Shown: piece by piece, positions 47,947 to 55,093 of the stretch
How positions within the stretch are numbered: the stretch's first letter is position 1
Layout: each line of letters opens with the position of its first letter
Assembly (NCBI RefSeq): GCF_030268205.1
Contig: NZ_BSQF01000001.1
Location: 1,346,649-1,410,648, forward strand
Origin: Allomuricauda sp. NBRC 101325
GTDB lineage: Bacteria > Bacteroidota > Bacteroidia > Flavobacteriales > Flavobacteriaceae
Direction: 5' to 3'
DNA length: 64,000 nucleotides
Notes under the pieces: model-generated
What the model was told of the DNA's origin: nothing
Seen by the model: the letters and a program-made list of their open reading frames with translations, nothing else
The model's database searches: none
Program-made: the position numbers and the translations under genes

Positions 47947-47979
47947 CCAATTGACGAATGCCCCTTTTGGGTTGATGGA
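47947..47979 (-). promoter_or_regulatory. TTGACG/TTGATG direct-repeat element b
   Basis: Identical in its 33 bases to element a. It lies 146 bases upstream of the MORN-type gene and 14 bases before the next pseudouridine-synthase tail copy. Confidence 0.6.
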
Positions 47980-47993
47980 TTTTGGGTTATTGT

Positions 47994-48047
47994 TATTGGC
48001 GATATTTGAGCGAGCAGGAGTTGGTCAATTTGAAGAATTATAAATAG
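47994..48047 (+). pseudogene. Copied 3' end of the pseudouridine synthase gene, fragment 2
   Basis: In frame it reads YWRYLSEQELVNLKNYK and then TAG at the same place as the intact gene. Homology continues past the stop (cggtaaattgggaatgat against cgataatttgggaatgat), joining it to duplicated segment copy 2. Confidence 0.85.
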
Positions 48048-48084
48048 CGGTAAATTGGGAATGATCTTATAATTAAAATGGAAG

Positions 48085-48627
48085 TCATTGTCTTTTTATT
48101 TTTCCGCTTTTCAAAGCATCCATATACAATTTAGCATTTTCATTGTGCTCTTTCAATGTGGAGGAATACATAAGTCGTGAATTCATTTCTGGCGCAAAGC
48201 AAAAAAATAAATAATCATGTTTCTTGCATTTCAAAACTGATATTATAGTCTCCTTAGATGGTTTACAGATTGGGCCTGGAGGAAGTCCTTTATTCCTGTA
48301 TGTGTTGAAAGGCGAGTCTATATCAAGGTATTGCCTTAGCACTCTTTTAAGAGTGGTGTCACCTATGGAATACACCACAGTTGGGTCCGATTCAAGAAAC
48401 ATGTCTTTTTCTAGTCTATTAATGTAAACTCTTGCAATTTTAGCTTTCTCTCTTTTTAGTTTTGTTTCCTTTTCAACTATAGAGGCAAGTATTAATACTT
48501 GTGTAGTGTCCAGTCCGAGCTTTTCAGCTTTTTGAATTTTTCCATTTGTCCACTTAAATGACTTATTTGTTGAGCATGAGGTTGATGTTAACAAAGCAAT
48601 TATTGAAATGTAGAGTAGATATCTCAT
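48085..48627 (-). CDS. Minimal MltG/YceG-like lipoprotein, copy 2
   Basis: 180 residues, differing from copy 1 at only about eight positions (for example STNKSF for STNRTF, TLKRV for TLKKV, CFAPE for CFSPE). All MltG motifs, including the catalytic Glu in ASIVEKET and GLPPGPI, are kept, so both copies look functional. A lipoprotein signal is present. The TTGACG element is again 99 bases upstream. The pair could give dosage of a lytic transglycosylase or drift toward separate roles. Confidence 0.82.
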   Translation of the reverse strand: MRYLLYISIIALLTSTSCSTNKSFKWTNGKIQKAEKLGLDTTQVLILASIVEKETKLKREKAKIARVYINRLEKDMFLESDPTVVYSIGDTTLKRVLRQYLDIDSPFNTYRNKGLPPGPICKPSKETIISVLKCKKHDYLFFCFAPEMNSRLMYSSTLKEHNENAKLYMDALKSGKIKRQ

Positions 48628-48726
48628 ATAAAATTGGCAATTAAGGGTAGCTATAATCAAATTTCAATGACCATATAAAATGGCAGCAGCATTAAACTTA
48701 GTTTGATTATAAAATGGATGTTCACG

Positions 48727-48759
48727 CCAATTGACGAATGCCCCTTTTGGGTTGATGGA
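48727..48759 (-). promoter_or_regulatory. TTGACG/TTGATG direct-repeat element c
   Basis: Same 33 bases as elements a and b, 99 bases upstream of the second MltG-like gene. A pseudouridine-synthase tail copy follows 11 bases later. Confidence 0.6.
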
Positions 48760-48770
48760 TTTTAGTTTAA

Positions 48771-48827
48771 AGTAATAGGAGACATTTGATCGAGCAGGAG
48801 GTGATCAATTTGAAGAATATTAAGTAG
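48771..48827 (+). pseudogene. Copied 3' end of the pseudouridine synthase gene, fragment 3
   Basis: In frame: SNRRHLIEQEVINLKNIK and TAG in the native place, followed by GGATAATTT as after the intact gene. It is the closest of the four copies to the native tail (RHL kept). Confidence 0.85.
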
Positions 48828-48844
48828 GGATAATTTGCTGGGAT

Positions 48845-50608
48845 TTAATTAAAAATAGGTGTAGTCGCCCTAGTGGTCTTTAAAAAAATAAGGCCATCAA
48901 AATTCTTTACTAAGGGAATATAATAGCCATCGTCTTCAGTTTCTTTTCCATATCCGATTAACTTGGTTGGACCAATTATATCGTTAGTATTTAATATTTC
49001 ATAAAGTATAGATGTGTCTAAAAAGAAGGAATTACCATTTTGACCGAGAATATCTTCCCAATAAGTGCTTTGATTTGGTTTTAACCTTTCAGTTTTAAGT
49101 TGCTCAGTAAAAATGTGATCTTCATTTATGAATTTTTCTTCCATATAAGAGTAGGTGCCGTCTAATGTTGTAAGTCCAATTGAGTAATAATTTTCTCCAA
49201 ATTCCTTTTTAAGATTTCGTCCCATCATACCTATCTCATTGCTAATTATTTGATTTGAAATGTGCGCATTGTGCGCCCAAACAATTATTTTTTCATTTGT
49301 ATTTCTTGCTAAAAATGAGATTCTTTCCGCCATTATTTCATCACGACTTTGAAATGGTTCGTTATTTTTAATATGCAAATAATTAATGAAGGTATTCTTT
49401 ATGTTAAATAGAACTTCTTCAATTTCGTAAGTTAATGTTCCAGTTGATTTTAAATGGTTTTCAATAGCCAAAATATCATTGTATATGGTATTGAATATTT
49501 TGACTTCTTTTTTTAAATTATCCGTTGAACTCTTTGAAATATGGGATGCTAAATTCTCGAGTAGGTTATTTAGCTCTTTATCATTTTTAAAATCAGTTTT
49601 ACTTTTTAAAAATTCTAAGTAGACCCAATTTGAATCATCACATCCTTTAAATGATATGTTGTAGGTTGAACGATTATCCTTGTACCAGTTCAAGAAGGAT
49701 TTCATTTCATTGGTTTGATAAATGGAGAATAGATGCTTTCGCATTAATGTATCTAGAGATCTTTCATCCAATTTTTCATTCAATAATTCGATATCATCAT
49801 AAGTACTTTCCAGTACTACAAGTTTAAATCCCTTTTCTGTAATTAACCTTTTGGTTATCAATTCTCTTAGTCTGTAAAAATCAGAAGTTCCATGTGTGCT
49901 TTCTCCAATTGCCACAATTTTTTTATCTCCTGATTTTTCAATTAGCGAGTCAATTCCAAGATTTTCAATTTTACTTATATCTACTTGATACGAAGATTTT
50001 GAAATAGCAGAAGCTAGTTTGCCACCATCATAATCCTTCAATGTAACTCTTTCGGTTTCCTCTAGATCTTGAATGTTAACCCCATCAATTGTTACCTTAA
50101 AGTCGTCAAACCAAGCAACTCCTTTTTTGCCAAGTATTCCTCCTATAAAAATGTACTTTGCATTTGGAGGATAAGGAAGTTGTATAGAATATTCCTTCCA
50201 ATCACTTGTGCCTCTAATTTTAAGATTTTGCATACTTTTAAAACCCAATGCCCTTGTTTTGGATTCTCCGTCAATTCTCATTAAAAGACCGACAAATTCC
50301 TTTACATTTTCGTATTTTATTTTGCCCGTAAGCTTAATGGTGTCCCCTGCATAGTTTGCTGGAAATCGATAGGTGATACATCCGAATTTTCCATTTTTAT
50401 CGGAAACTACTTTTCCAACCGAATTCTCAGAATTTATCTTTTCTCCAGAAATGTTTTCAAAGTTCCCCCATTTGAACCAGCCTGTTGGCAATTTCTGTTC
50501 ACTAGGATTAAAATCATCAAAGTTTAGATTGAAATTCTTTTGGGAATGGACGGTAAAGGGTAGGACTATGGTAATAATTAGAAGAAAGCAAGTCTTTTTA
50601 AAGCTCAT
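48845..50608 (-). CDS. Erythromycin-esterase-like secreted protein with N-terminal carbohydrate-binding-like domain
   Basis: 587 residues, very AT-rich. A signal peptide (LLIITIVLPFTVHSQ) precedes a jelly-roll-like domain (about 25-175: FRFPANYAGDTIKLTGKIKYENVKEFVGLLMRID through KGVAWFDDFKVTIDG). The C-terminal part (about 200-580) shows erythromycin-esterase family motifs: IVAIGESTHGTSDFYRLRE, KLVVLESTYDD and IIVWAHNAHIS. The family contains EreA-type macrolide esterases and many members of unknown substrate; resistance should not be assumed. It is the largest cargo gene of the array. Only a single half-site (GGTTGATGGG, 50624-50633) lies upstream. Confidence 0.82.
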   Translation of the reverse strand: MSFKKTCFLLIITIVLPFTVHSQKNFNLNFDDFNPSEQKLPTGWFKWGNFENISGEKINSENSVGKVVSDKNGKFGCITYRFPANYAGDTIKLTGKIKYENVKEFVGLLMRIDGESKTRALGFKSMQNLKIRGTSDWKEYSIQLPYPPNAKYIFIGGILGKKGVAWFDDFKVTIDGVNIQDLEETERVTLKDYDGGKLASAISKSSYQVDISKIENLGIDSLIEKSGDKKIVAIGESTHGTSDFYRLRELITKRLITEKGFKLVVLESTYDDIELLNEKLDERSLDTLMRKHLFSIYQTNEMKSFLNWYKDNRSTYNISFKGCDDSNWVYLEFLKSKTDFKNDKELNNLLENLASHISKSSTDNLKKEVKIFNTIYNDILAIENHLKSTGTLTYEIEEVLFNIKNTFINYLHIKNNEPFQSRDEIMAERISFLARNTNEKIIVWAHNAHISNQIISNEIGMMGRNLKKEFGENYYSIGLTTLDGTYSYMEEKFINEDHIFTEQLKTERLKPNQSTYWEDILGQNGNSFFLDTSILYEILNTNDIIGPTKLIGYGKETEDDGYYIPLVKNFDGLIFLKTTRATTPIFN

Positions 50609-50695
50609 TCATACTGTGTTTTAGGTTGATGGGTGTGTTCAATTTAATATATGTTTCTTAACAATTGGTTTGTCAAGCTTTTTTTTATCAAGATA

Positions 50696-51445
50696 TTAGC
50701 ATTTTTTACACCAATAAACTTTCTCCTTTGGATCTAACCCAAACTTAAATTGTTCTTCGGCAGAAAATGTGGATACAAAGTCATCTTCCGTAACCTGAAA
50801 GCCCATTTTTGTTAACCTATCTTTGTAATCTTGCCCATACCAACGTACATGGTCTTTTTGCCCAAAGGCTTTTAATCGGCCCTTTTTGGAGGTGATGGAT
50901 AAATCTTCGTACGTATGTTCCCTGTTGTAATCCAATGGAACTTGAAAAATACCAGAGCCACTAGGTTTCATAACCCGATACAACTCGCTCATGGCAAGAT
51001 GGTCGTTTTCGATATGCTCCAAAACATGGTTGCACAATATGAAATCGAAATAATTGTCCTCAAAAGGGATTTCGGTAATATCAACTTTATGGATTTTCAT
51101 AGTCCCACCATATGTATAAAGGTCAGGATAGAGATCACAAGGGTAGTATTCCAAATTCTCCGAAGTAGAGAAGATTTCATAAAAGACTTTTTCCGGCGCA
51201 AAATGGAGCAATCTAACCGTATGCTCCAATACATTCTTGTCTTGAATATATTTCCAGATCAATCGATGTCTTTCCAACGAGCCACAATTATGGCACTGCG
51301 CATTTGGTCTGTCTTGTTTGCCAAAAACACCAAATTTGCTATAGGTTGCATTACAAATGCTACAGACTACATTATTACCTTTAAATTGTTTTTCCTTTCT
51401 TCTTTTTCGTATTTCTTTCAAGGAGAAAATGGGCGGGTTCTTCAT
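50696..51445 (-). CDS. SAM-dependent methyltransferase with zinc-binding cysteines
   Basis: 249 residues, cytoplasmic. The N-terminus holds two CxxC pairs (VCSICNATY, QCHNCGSLERH), probably a zinc ribbon, and the C-terminus a further pair (VYWCKKC). Between them is a class I methyltransferase core: VRLLHFAPEK, LYPDLYTYGGTMKIHKVDITEIPF, FDFILCNHVLEHIENDHLAMSELYRVMKPSG. It resembles small methyltransferases found with surface-glycan genes, but nothing here shows its substrate. Element d lies 54 bases upstream. Confidence 0.82.
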   Translation of the reverse strand: MKNPPIFSLKEIRKRRKEKQFKGNNVVCSICNATYSKFGVFGKQDRPNAQCHNCGSLERHRLIWKYIQDKNVLEHTVRLLHFAPEKVFYEIFSTSENLEYYPCDLYPDLYTYGGTMKIHKVDITEIPFEDNYFDFILCNHVLEHIENDHLAMSELYRVMKPSGSGIFQVPLDYNREHTYEDLSITSKKGRLKAFGQKDHVRWYGQDYKDRLTKMGFQVTEDDFVSTFSAEEQFKFGLDPKEKVYWCKKC

Positions 51446-51499
51446 AGCTCAACAGAATTGAAGAATGAAGGTCAGGAAAAAGCGATGCTAAATTAGCCA

Positions 51500-51532
51500 C
51501 CAATTGACGAATGCCCTTTTTGGGTTGATGGA
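51500..51532 (-). promoter_or_regulatory. TTGACG/TTGATG direct-repeat element d
   Basis: As element a but with CCCTTTTTGG in the spacer. It lies 54 bases upstream of the methyltransferase gene and directly before the fourth pseudouridine-synthase tail copy. Confidence 0.6.
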
Positions 51533-51543
51533 TTTCAAATTTT

Positions 51544-51600
51544 GGTTATTGGGGACACTCGACCGAGCAGGAAGTGATCAATTTGAAGCATATTACGTAG
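51544..51600 (+). pseudogene. Copied 3' end of the pseudouridine synthase gene, fragment 4
   Basis: In frame: GYWGHSTEQEVINLKHIT and TAG. It shares with fragment 1 the changes GGGGA.ACTCGACC and the preceding TTTCAAATTTTGG, so fragments 1 and 4 came from one lineage. Confidence 0.85.
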
Positions 51601-51606
51601 AGAGGT

Positions 51607-51731
51607 ATATTCGTATTGTACGTATCGGTTTGGCTACGGTTTCGCGGTAAACCGAAGCTAGCAAATTTGCGAAGACTTTCTGGGAGTAAAGTCAGGAGCA
51701 ATGAACTATAGCCGGTTTTGTAAACAGTTTT
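51607..51731 (+). other. Candidate multi-hairpin structured element
   Basis: Within about 125 gene-free bases, three hairpins stand inside a closing stem GGCTA (51632-51636)/TAGCC (51709-51713): CGGTTT/AAACCG (51637-51654), the palindrome GCAAATTTGC (51661-51670) and GACTTT/AAAGTC (51674-51693). On the plus strand a T5 run follows at 51727-51731. It may be a small RNA or a folded recombination site. I recall similar GGCTA...TATAGCC sequences between genes in Flavobacteriales but could not verify this. Confidence 0.5.
51718..51730. repeat. Inverted repeat arm, left, abutting the 51731-52315 gene
   Basis: TTGTAAACAGTTT ends one base before the stop codon of the gene. Its reverse complement AAATTGTTTACAA (one mismatch) begins one base after the start codon at 52316, so the reading frame is exactly framed by the pair. 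Confidence 0.65.
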
Positions 51732-52315
51732 TATCCGTCAAAACCGAACCATTCATTCAAGCATTTAACTTTGTCTGTCTCAATTTCTTTAAACTTATTT
51801 TCGTTTAAATCAATAATCCAAGTTTTTAATATTTTATCGAAATATTCAACTTCCTCGTTTTCAACCAAGCTAAATATTATTTTGTCATCAGGATTTTCAA
51901 TTAAATCACATTGAGTCAAGGAAATATATTGGTCGGAATTTTTAAATATCAAACTCACTTCATCAAGAATTGAATAATTGGGTTTGGGGGATGAGTTTTT
52001 TATTATTTTTTCTAGAATTAAGACTTTTAAACTGTCTTTTTGAATAAAAACCAAAGCCTTATCTGAATTACCTAAAACTTGTCCGCTGATTTTTTCAAAT
52101 CCGTAATACTTTTCCAATTCTGGAATATCCCGAAAAATCGCATTTTCAGAATTCTTTTTTGAGATTGAATTGGTGTCAGATTTGGGTTTCGTTTCTGAAT
52201 TATTTTTGTCAAGTTCAATTTTTGAATCAGCATTTCTTTCTAGTGGTTTCTTTTCTTGTTGACAACTAAAAGTCAAAAAAAGAACTAAAATTATAATGAT
52301 TTTTATGGTTTTCAT
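51731..52315 (-). CDS. Hypothetical lipoprotein
   Basis: 194 residues. Lipoprotein signal IIIILVLFLTFSC, then a charged, low-complexity Asn/Lys/Ser linker (NADSKIELDKNNSETKPKSDTNSISKKNSENA) and a compact C-terminal domain (about 65-194: IPELEKYYGFEKISGQVLGNSDKALVFIQK through KTWIIDLNENKFKEIE). No known family comes to mind. The gene is AT-rich, framed by 13-base inverted repeats and preceded by a REP-like block and element e 113 bases upstream. Confidence 0.72.
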   Translation of the reverse strand: MKTIKIIIILVLFLTFSCQQEKKPLERNADSKIELDKNNSETKPKSDTNSISKKNSENAIFRDIPELEKYYGFEKISGQVLGNSDKALVFIQKDSLKVLILEKIIKNSSPKPNYSILDEVSLIFKNSDQYISLTQCDLIENPDDKIIFSLVENEEVEYFDKILKTWIIDLNENKFKEIETDKVKCLNEWFGFDG

Positions 52316-52328
52316 AAATTGTTTACAA
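52316..52328. repeat. Inverted repeat arm, right, abutting the 51731-52315 gene
   Basis: AAATTGTTTACAA pairs with 51718-51730 at 12 of 13 positions. CGTTAAAGGATATGAATC follows, a start shared with the blocks near 59.8 and 62.2 kb. Confidence 0.65.
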
Positions 52329-52428
52329 CGTTAAAGGATATGAATCATTTTTTATGATTTATATCTACCGATACCTGCCTGTCGGCGGACAGGAGTGAAG
52401 TTAGATTTTTATGGATAAAATGTTCGCG
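52327..52428. repeat. REP-like block with CCTGTC...GACAGG hairpin
   Basis: Order: ACGTTAAAGGATATGAATC, TATCTACCGATACCTG, hairpin CCTGTC-GGCG-GACAGG (52378-52393), AGTGAAGTTAGATTTTT, ATGGATAAAATGTTCGCG. The block recurs, diverged, upstream of the MORN-type gene and the genes at 59380-59766 and 61670-62176. Confidence 0.6.
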
Positions 52429-52461
52429 CCAATTGACGAATGCCCCTTTTGGGTTGATGGA
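52429..52461 (-). promoter_or_regulatory. TTGACG/TTGATG direct-repeat element e
   Basis: Identical to element a. It lies 113 bases upstream of the lipoprotein gene at 51731-52315 and eight bases beyond the stop of the small membrane protein gene. No pseudouridine-synthase tail follows this one. Confidence 0.6.
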
Positions 52462-52469
52462 TATATTTA

Positions 52470-52709
52470 TTATGTACCCATCCCGTTTCTAAATAGGATG
52501 AATAAGCTTAAAAAATAAAGTATCAATGACAGTAATAAACCTAACCCAAGTCCCCAGAGAATTCTGTAAATTTTTCTGCAATTACTTAATTTCCAAATTA
52601 TAGGAATAGTTAACAATGGCGTAAAGGGAATGGCGAACCATAATATTTGTCCCAAAATATCCACTTGTTTTTGAACATTAATTATTCTAATTCGAAATAT
52701 ATAACTCAT
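52470..52709 (-). CDS. Small hydrophobic membrane protein, possibly truncated
   Basis: Up to 79 residues with two membrane segments (ILWFAIPFTPLLTIPIIW and ILWGLGLGLLLSLILYFLSLFILF) and a short polar tail (RNGMGT). Its first residues overlap the end of the upstream secreted-protein gene in another frame, so they may not be real. A GTG at 52664 (VDILGQILWF) would give 64 residues. It may be an intact small protein or the remnant of a longer gene whose 5' end was lost when the neighbour arrived. Confidence 0.5.
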   Translation of the reverse strand: MSYIFRIRIINVQKQVDILGQILWFAIPFTPLLTIPIIWKLSNCRKIYRILWGLGLGLLLSLILYFLSLFILFRNGMGT

Positions 52710-53334
52710 ACACCTCATCCAGCTGCTTGCTTTTAAACTCTCCTTCGTCTATGCGTTTTGCAAGGGACGTATTATCGCTTAAATAGGTAGAGGCGGCATT
52801 TCGAAAACTTTTTTCGTGGCTTACTTGTATGCCAGACATTTGTGCGGTAATATAGGTAACTACATCTTCATTGGGTCGTCTAAAATAATAGCCAATACCC
52901 GTGAACCCCACCTGACCAGAACTGGTTATTTTAAAATTCCCATCGTTGTCAATTCGGTAACGTTGTCCTGCGGTGTAGTAATTCATTTTTTTATGGCCCC
53001 TGGCAAGTAATAACCATCCTTTCTTTTTGGTGATATTAGTGTATAATTCCCCATTTTTGCGGGACAATTGCATTTTAATGACGTTTCTCTCCAAAACATA
53101 TTGATGCCCATCCTCCAGTGTAAAAAGGATTTGGAACAAATCATCACTTTTTAAATTGGTAGGTTGATCATCCTCAGTACTTTTAAAACTGACTTTTTTT
53201 TGGTTTCCATTTGGAAGTTTGGCATATCCGGATTGCGTAGAGCCATTGGCAAAAAGGATATCGGCCTTATAGTAGGATTGACCAAACATAAAGGAAGCTA
53301 TAAATAGGGATAGGATAAGTAATCGGTTTTTCAT
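52687..53334 (-). CDS. Secreted hypothetical protein
   Basis: 215 residues with a signal peptide (MKNRLLILSLFIASFMFGQ). The mature part begins YYKADILFANGSTQSGYAKLPNGNQKKVSFKS and includes a beta-rich middle (YVLERNVIKMQLSRKNGELYTNITKKKGWLLLARG) and a helical C-terminus (SHEKSFRNAASTYLSDNTSLAKRIDEGEFKSKQLDEVYELY). Layout resembles small exported Flavobacteriaceae proteins of unknown role. The start is 76 bases from element f. Confidence 0.7.
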   Translation of the reverse strand: MKNRLLILSLFIASFMFGQSYYKADILFANGSTQSGYAKLPNGNQKKVSFKSTEDDQPTNLKSDDLFQILFTLEDGHQYVLERNVIKMQLSRKNGELYTNITKKKGWLLLARGHKKMNYYTAGQRYRIDNDGNFKITSSGQVGFTGIGYYFRRPNEDVVTYITAQMSGIQVSHEKSFRNAASTYLSDNTSLAKRIDEGEFKSKQLDEVYELYISN

Positions 53335-53410
53335 GACAATACGGGATTTATTGATTTACCTCAAGTGAGGATTACCGTAAGATCATAAAACAAAGGGCTA
53401 AAAATTACTG

Positions 53411-53443
53411 CTAATTGACGAACACCCCTTTTGGGTTGATGGA
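53411..53443 (-). promoter_or_regulatory. TTGACG/TTGATG direct-repeat element f
   Basis: ATTGACGAAC and GTTGATGGAT again 21 bases apart, with CCCCTTTTGG between. It lies 76 bases upstream of the secreted-protein gene ending at 52687 and just before the terminator of the cupin gene. Confidence 0.6.
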
Positions 53444-53460
53444 TGCGTCTAAAAACAAAA

Positions 53461-53488
53461 AGCGGCCTGATTTTAAAATCAGACCGCT
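53461..53488 (-). terminator. Terminator after the cupin gene
   Basis: AGCGGCCTGATTTT/AAAATCAGACCGCT is a 14-bp stem with one mismatch. On the minus strand it is followed by a T-rich run (AAAAACAAAA on the plus strand, 53451-53460). It lies 21 bases after the cupin stop. Confidence 0.75.
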
Positions 53489-53509
53489 TGTAAATATTAC
53501 GAAGGGTTC

Positions 53510-54055
53510 TTAAACAAAATTGATGCCTTGTTTGGCGCAAATTTCAGTCACTTTGCCAAAATCTGGCGGTCCTGGAGGTAAGGCGGCCAGTTCGGCAAAC
53601 ATAATTTCTATACCAGCAGGGAAAGCACTGGAAATCATTTGGGCTTTTTCGGTGCCTACAACTTTCCAAGCATGCACAACATCCCTAGGGGCAAAGGCGA
53701 TATCACCAGCCTTCAAGAGCGTAGTTTTTCCACCAACCATAATTTCTACTTCTCCTTTGATCACCCTAAAAATTTCATCTTCTTTGGTGTGAATGTGTGG
53801 AGGAATACCAACACCTGGATCTACATTGCTTACCCATTCCACAATTTGGTTGCCCGTATCCTTTCCAGATACCTTATGGGTCTGGATATCCCCAATCACA
53901 TTGAGTACATTACCTTCGGTTTCCTTGATGATCTTGGGGTCGTTGCCTGGTTTGATATTGTTTTCAGCGATACGGTTTTGCCCCTGAATCAATCCCGGCA
54001 TAAGGGCCATTCCTAATCCCACACCAGAGGTTTTGATGAATTTTTTTCTGTCCAT
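53510..54055 (-). CDS. Cupin-domain protein with Tat-like signal
   Basis: 181 residues. MDRKKFIKTSGVGLGMALMPG resembles a Tat-type leader, though only KK replaces the twin Arg. A single cupin domain (about 65-150) has the metal-binding motif PPHIHTKEDEIFRVIKGEVEIMVGG and the second motif GDIAFAPRDVVHAW. The role is unknown; single cupins bind sugars or act as small dioxygenases. The AraC-family gene on the same strand begins upstream (54962) and ends 85 bases before it, so the regulator may act on this gene. Confidence 0.82.
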   Translation of the reverse strand: MDRKKFIKTSGVGLGMALMPGLIQGQNRIAENNIKPGNDPKIIKETEGNVLNVIGDIQTHKVSGKDTGNQIVEWVSNVDPGVGIPPHIHTKEDEIFRVIKGEVEIMVGGKTTLLKAGDIAFAPRDVVHAWKVVGTEKAQMISSAFPAGIEIMFAELAALPPGPPDFGKVTEICAKQGINFV

Positions 54056-54140
54056 AATTTAAAGTTTGGTTCAAATTAGGAAGGCCAAAGGGTTGCAGGC
54101 AATGTGAAAATCACGGTAATACCCTAGATTATCGGTACAA

Positions 54141-54962
54141 CTAGTTGTTTCTAAGGGCAGAAGGAGTTGTTCCTGTATGGGTCTTGAAGAAATAACTGAA
54201 ATAATCAGGCGAAGTAAAACCCAGTTCAAAGCTTATTTCCTTGATGGTTTTACTGGTAAATTTTAGGGAATGTCTGGATCGCATCAGCAGCTGCTCAATT
54301 ATGATGCTCTTGGAACCTACATTGAGAACTTCTTTGACGCACTCATTTAAATATTTTGGGGAAATATTCAATAAATCGGCGTAATGGGCCACCTCATGAT
54401 ATTGCAAAACATGTTTGTTAACCAGTGATTTAAAATTATAGACCACGTTGGTTTTTGAATTGTTATTGGAAGCAACGGATTTAATATTGCACTGTCCATC
54501 GCAATACACAAAAAAGGTGTTCAAAAGCGATAGGATGGCATCGTCCTTATGGTTAAGGTGCGAGCCCAAAAGTTCATCGATCATCTCCAAAATGGCCTGT
54601 GTCCTTTTTTCAATTCCTGGACTTAACTTGAACAACGGAATTTCACCTCCATTAAAAATTCGGACTTGGTTAATGTGTAAATGGCTCAATGAGGGTTGGT
54701 TCAATACTTCAGGGGCCAAGTATAAAATATAACCACAAGAAGAGGTACTGTCCTTTTTTAAAACTTTCCATTCATGTTTTGGGTTGATAAAATAAATGGA
54801 GTTGGAAACATTTTTATAGGGAACATGGTCAATCTCAATGGTCTCCACTTCATCCTTTATCCAGCAAACGGCAAAATCTTCGGCCCTTTCTTTTTGGGTC
54901 GTTTCATGAATGATCTGAACAATGTTGATGGAATCCGGTTTCATTTCTAACCAATACCACAC
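54141..54962 (-). CDS. AraC-family transcriptional regulator
   Basis: 273 residues, soluble. The N-terminal half looks like a cupin-type sensor (FAVCWIKDEVETIEIDHVPYKNVSNSIYFINPKHEWKVLKK). The C-terminal about 100 residues form the double helix-turn-helix: YADLLNISPKYLNECVKEVLN and SKTIKEISFELGFTSPDYFSYFFKTHTGTTPS. It is followed by the cupin gene. The 131 bases between its start and the stop of the DUF5916 gene upstream hold no other gene that I can support; a single TTGATT half-site-like sequence near 54993 is weak. Confidence 0.87.
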   Translation of the reverse strand: MWYWLEMKPDSINIVQIIHETTQKERAEDFAVCWIKDEVETIEIDHVPYKNVSNSIYFINPKHEWKVLKKDSTSSCGYILYLAPEVLNQPSLSHLHINQVRIFNGGEIPLFKLSPGIEKRTQAILEMIDELLGSHLNHKDDAILSLLNTFFVYCDGQCNIKSVASNNNSKTNVVYNFKSLVNKHVLQYHEVAHYADLLNISPKYLNECVKEVLNVGSKSIIIEQLLMRSRHSLKFTSKTIKEISFELGFTSPDYFSYFFKTHTGTTPSALRNN

Positions 54963-55093
54963 AAAAAGCGGTATTGTTTGTTGGGTTGATTTTCAAACGT
55001 GACGCATCACGGGTAGTCAATATCGAAAAAAACAAGAATAAAAACAAGACCCTTCGTTCAGAGGTAAGAGGAAGAAGATATATGGTTAAAATT

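Larger units (their letters stand above)
48048..48760. repeat. Duplicated segment, copy 2
   Basis: Second copy of the segment at 46319-47031, including the MltG-like gene and its upstream element. Differences are scattered single bases, so the duplication is recent relative to the fragments around it. Confidence 0.9.

Noticed and set aside
46319..53443. A classic integron or transposon
   Set aside because: No integrase, transposase or resolvase is visible, the gene-bracketing arms do not match the attC core GTTRRRY, and no target-site duplications of transposon type were seen.
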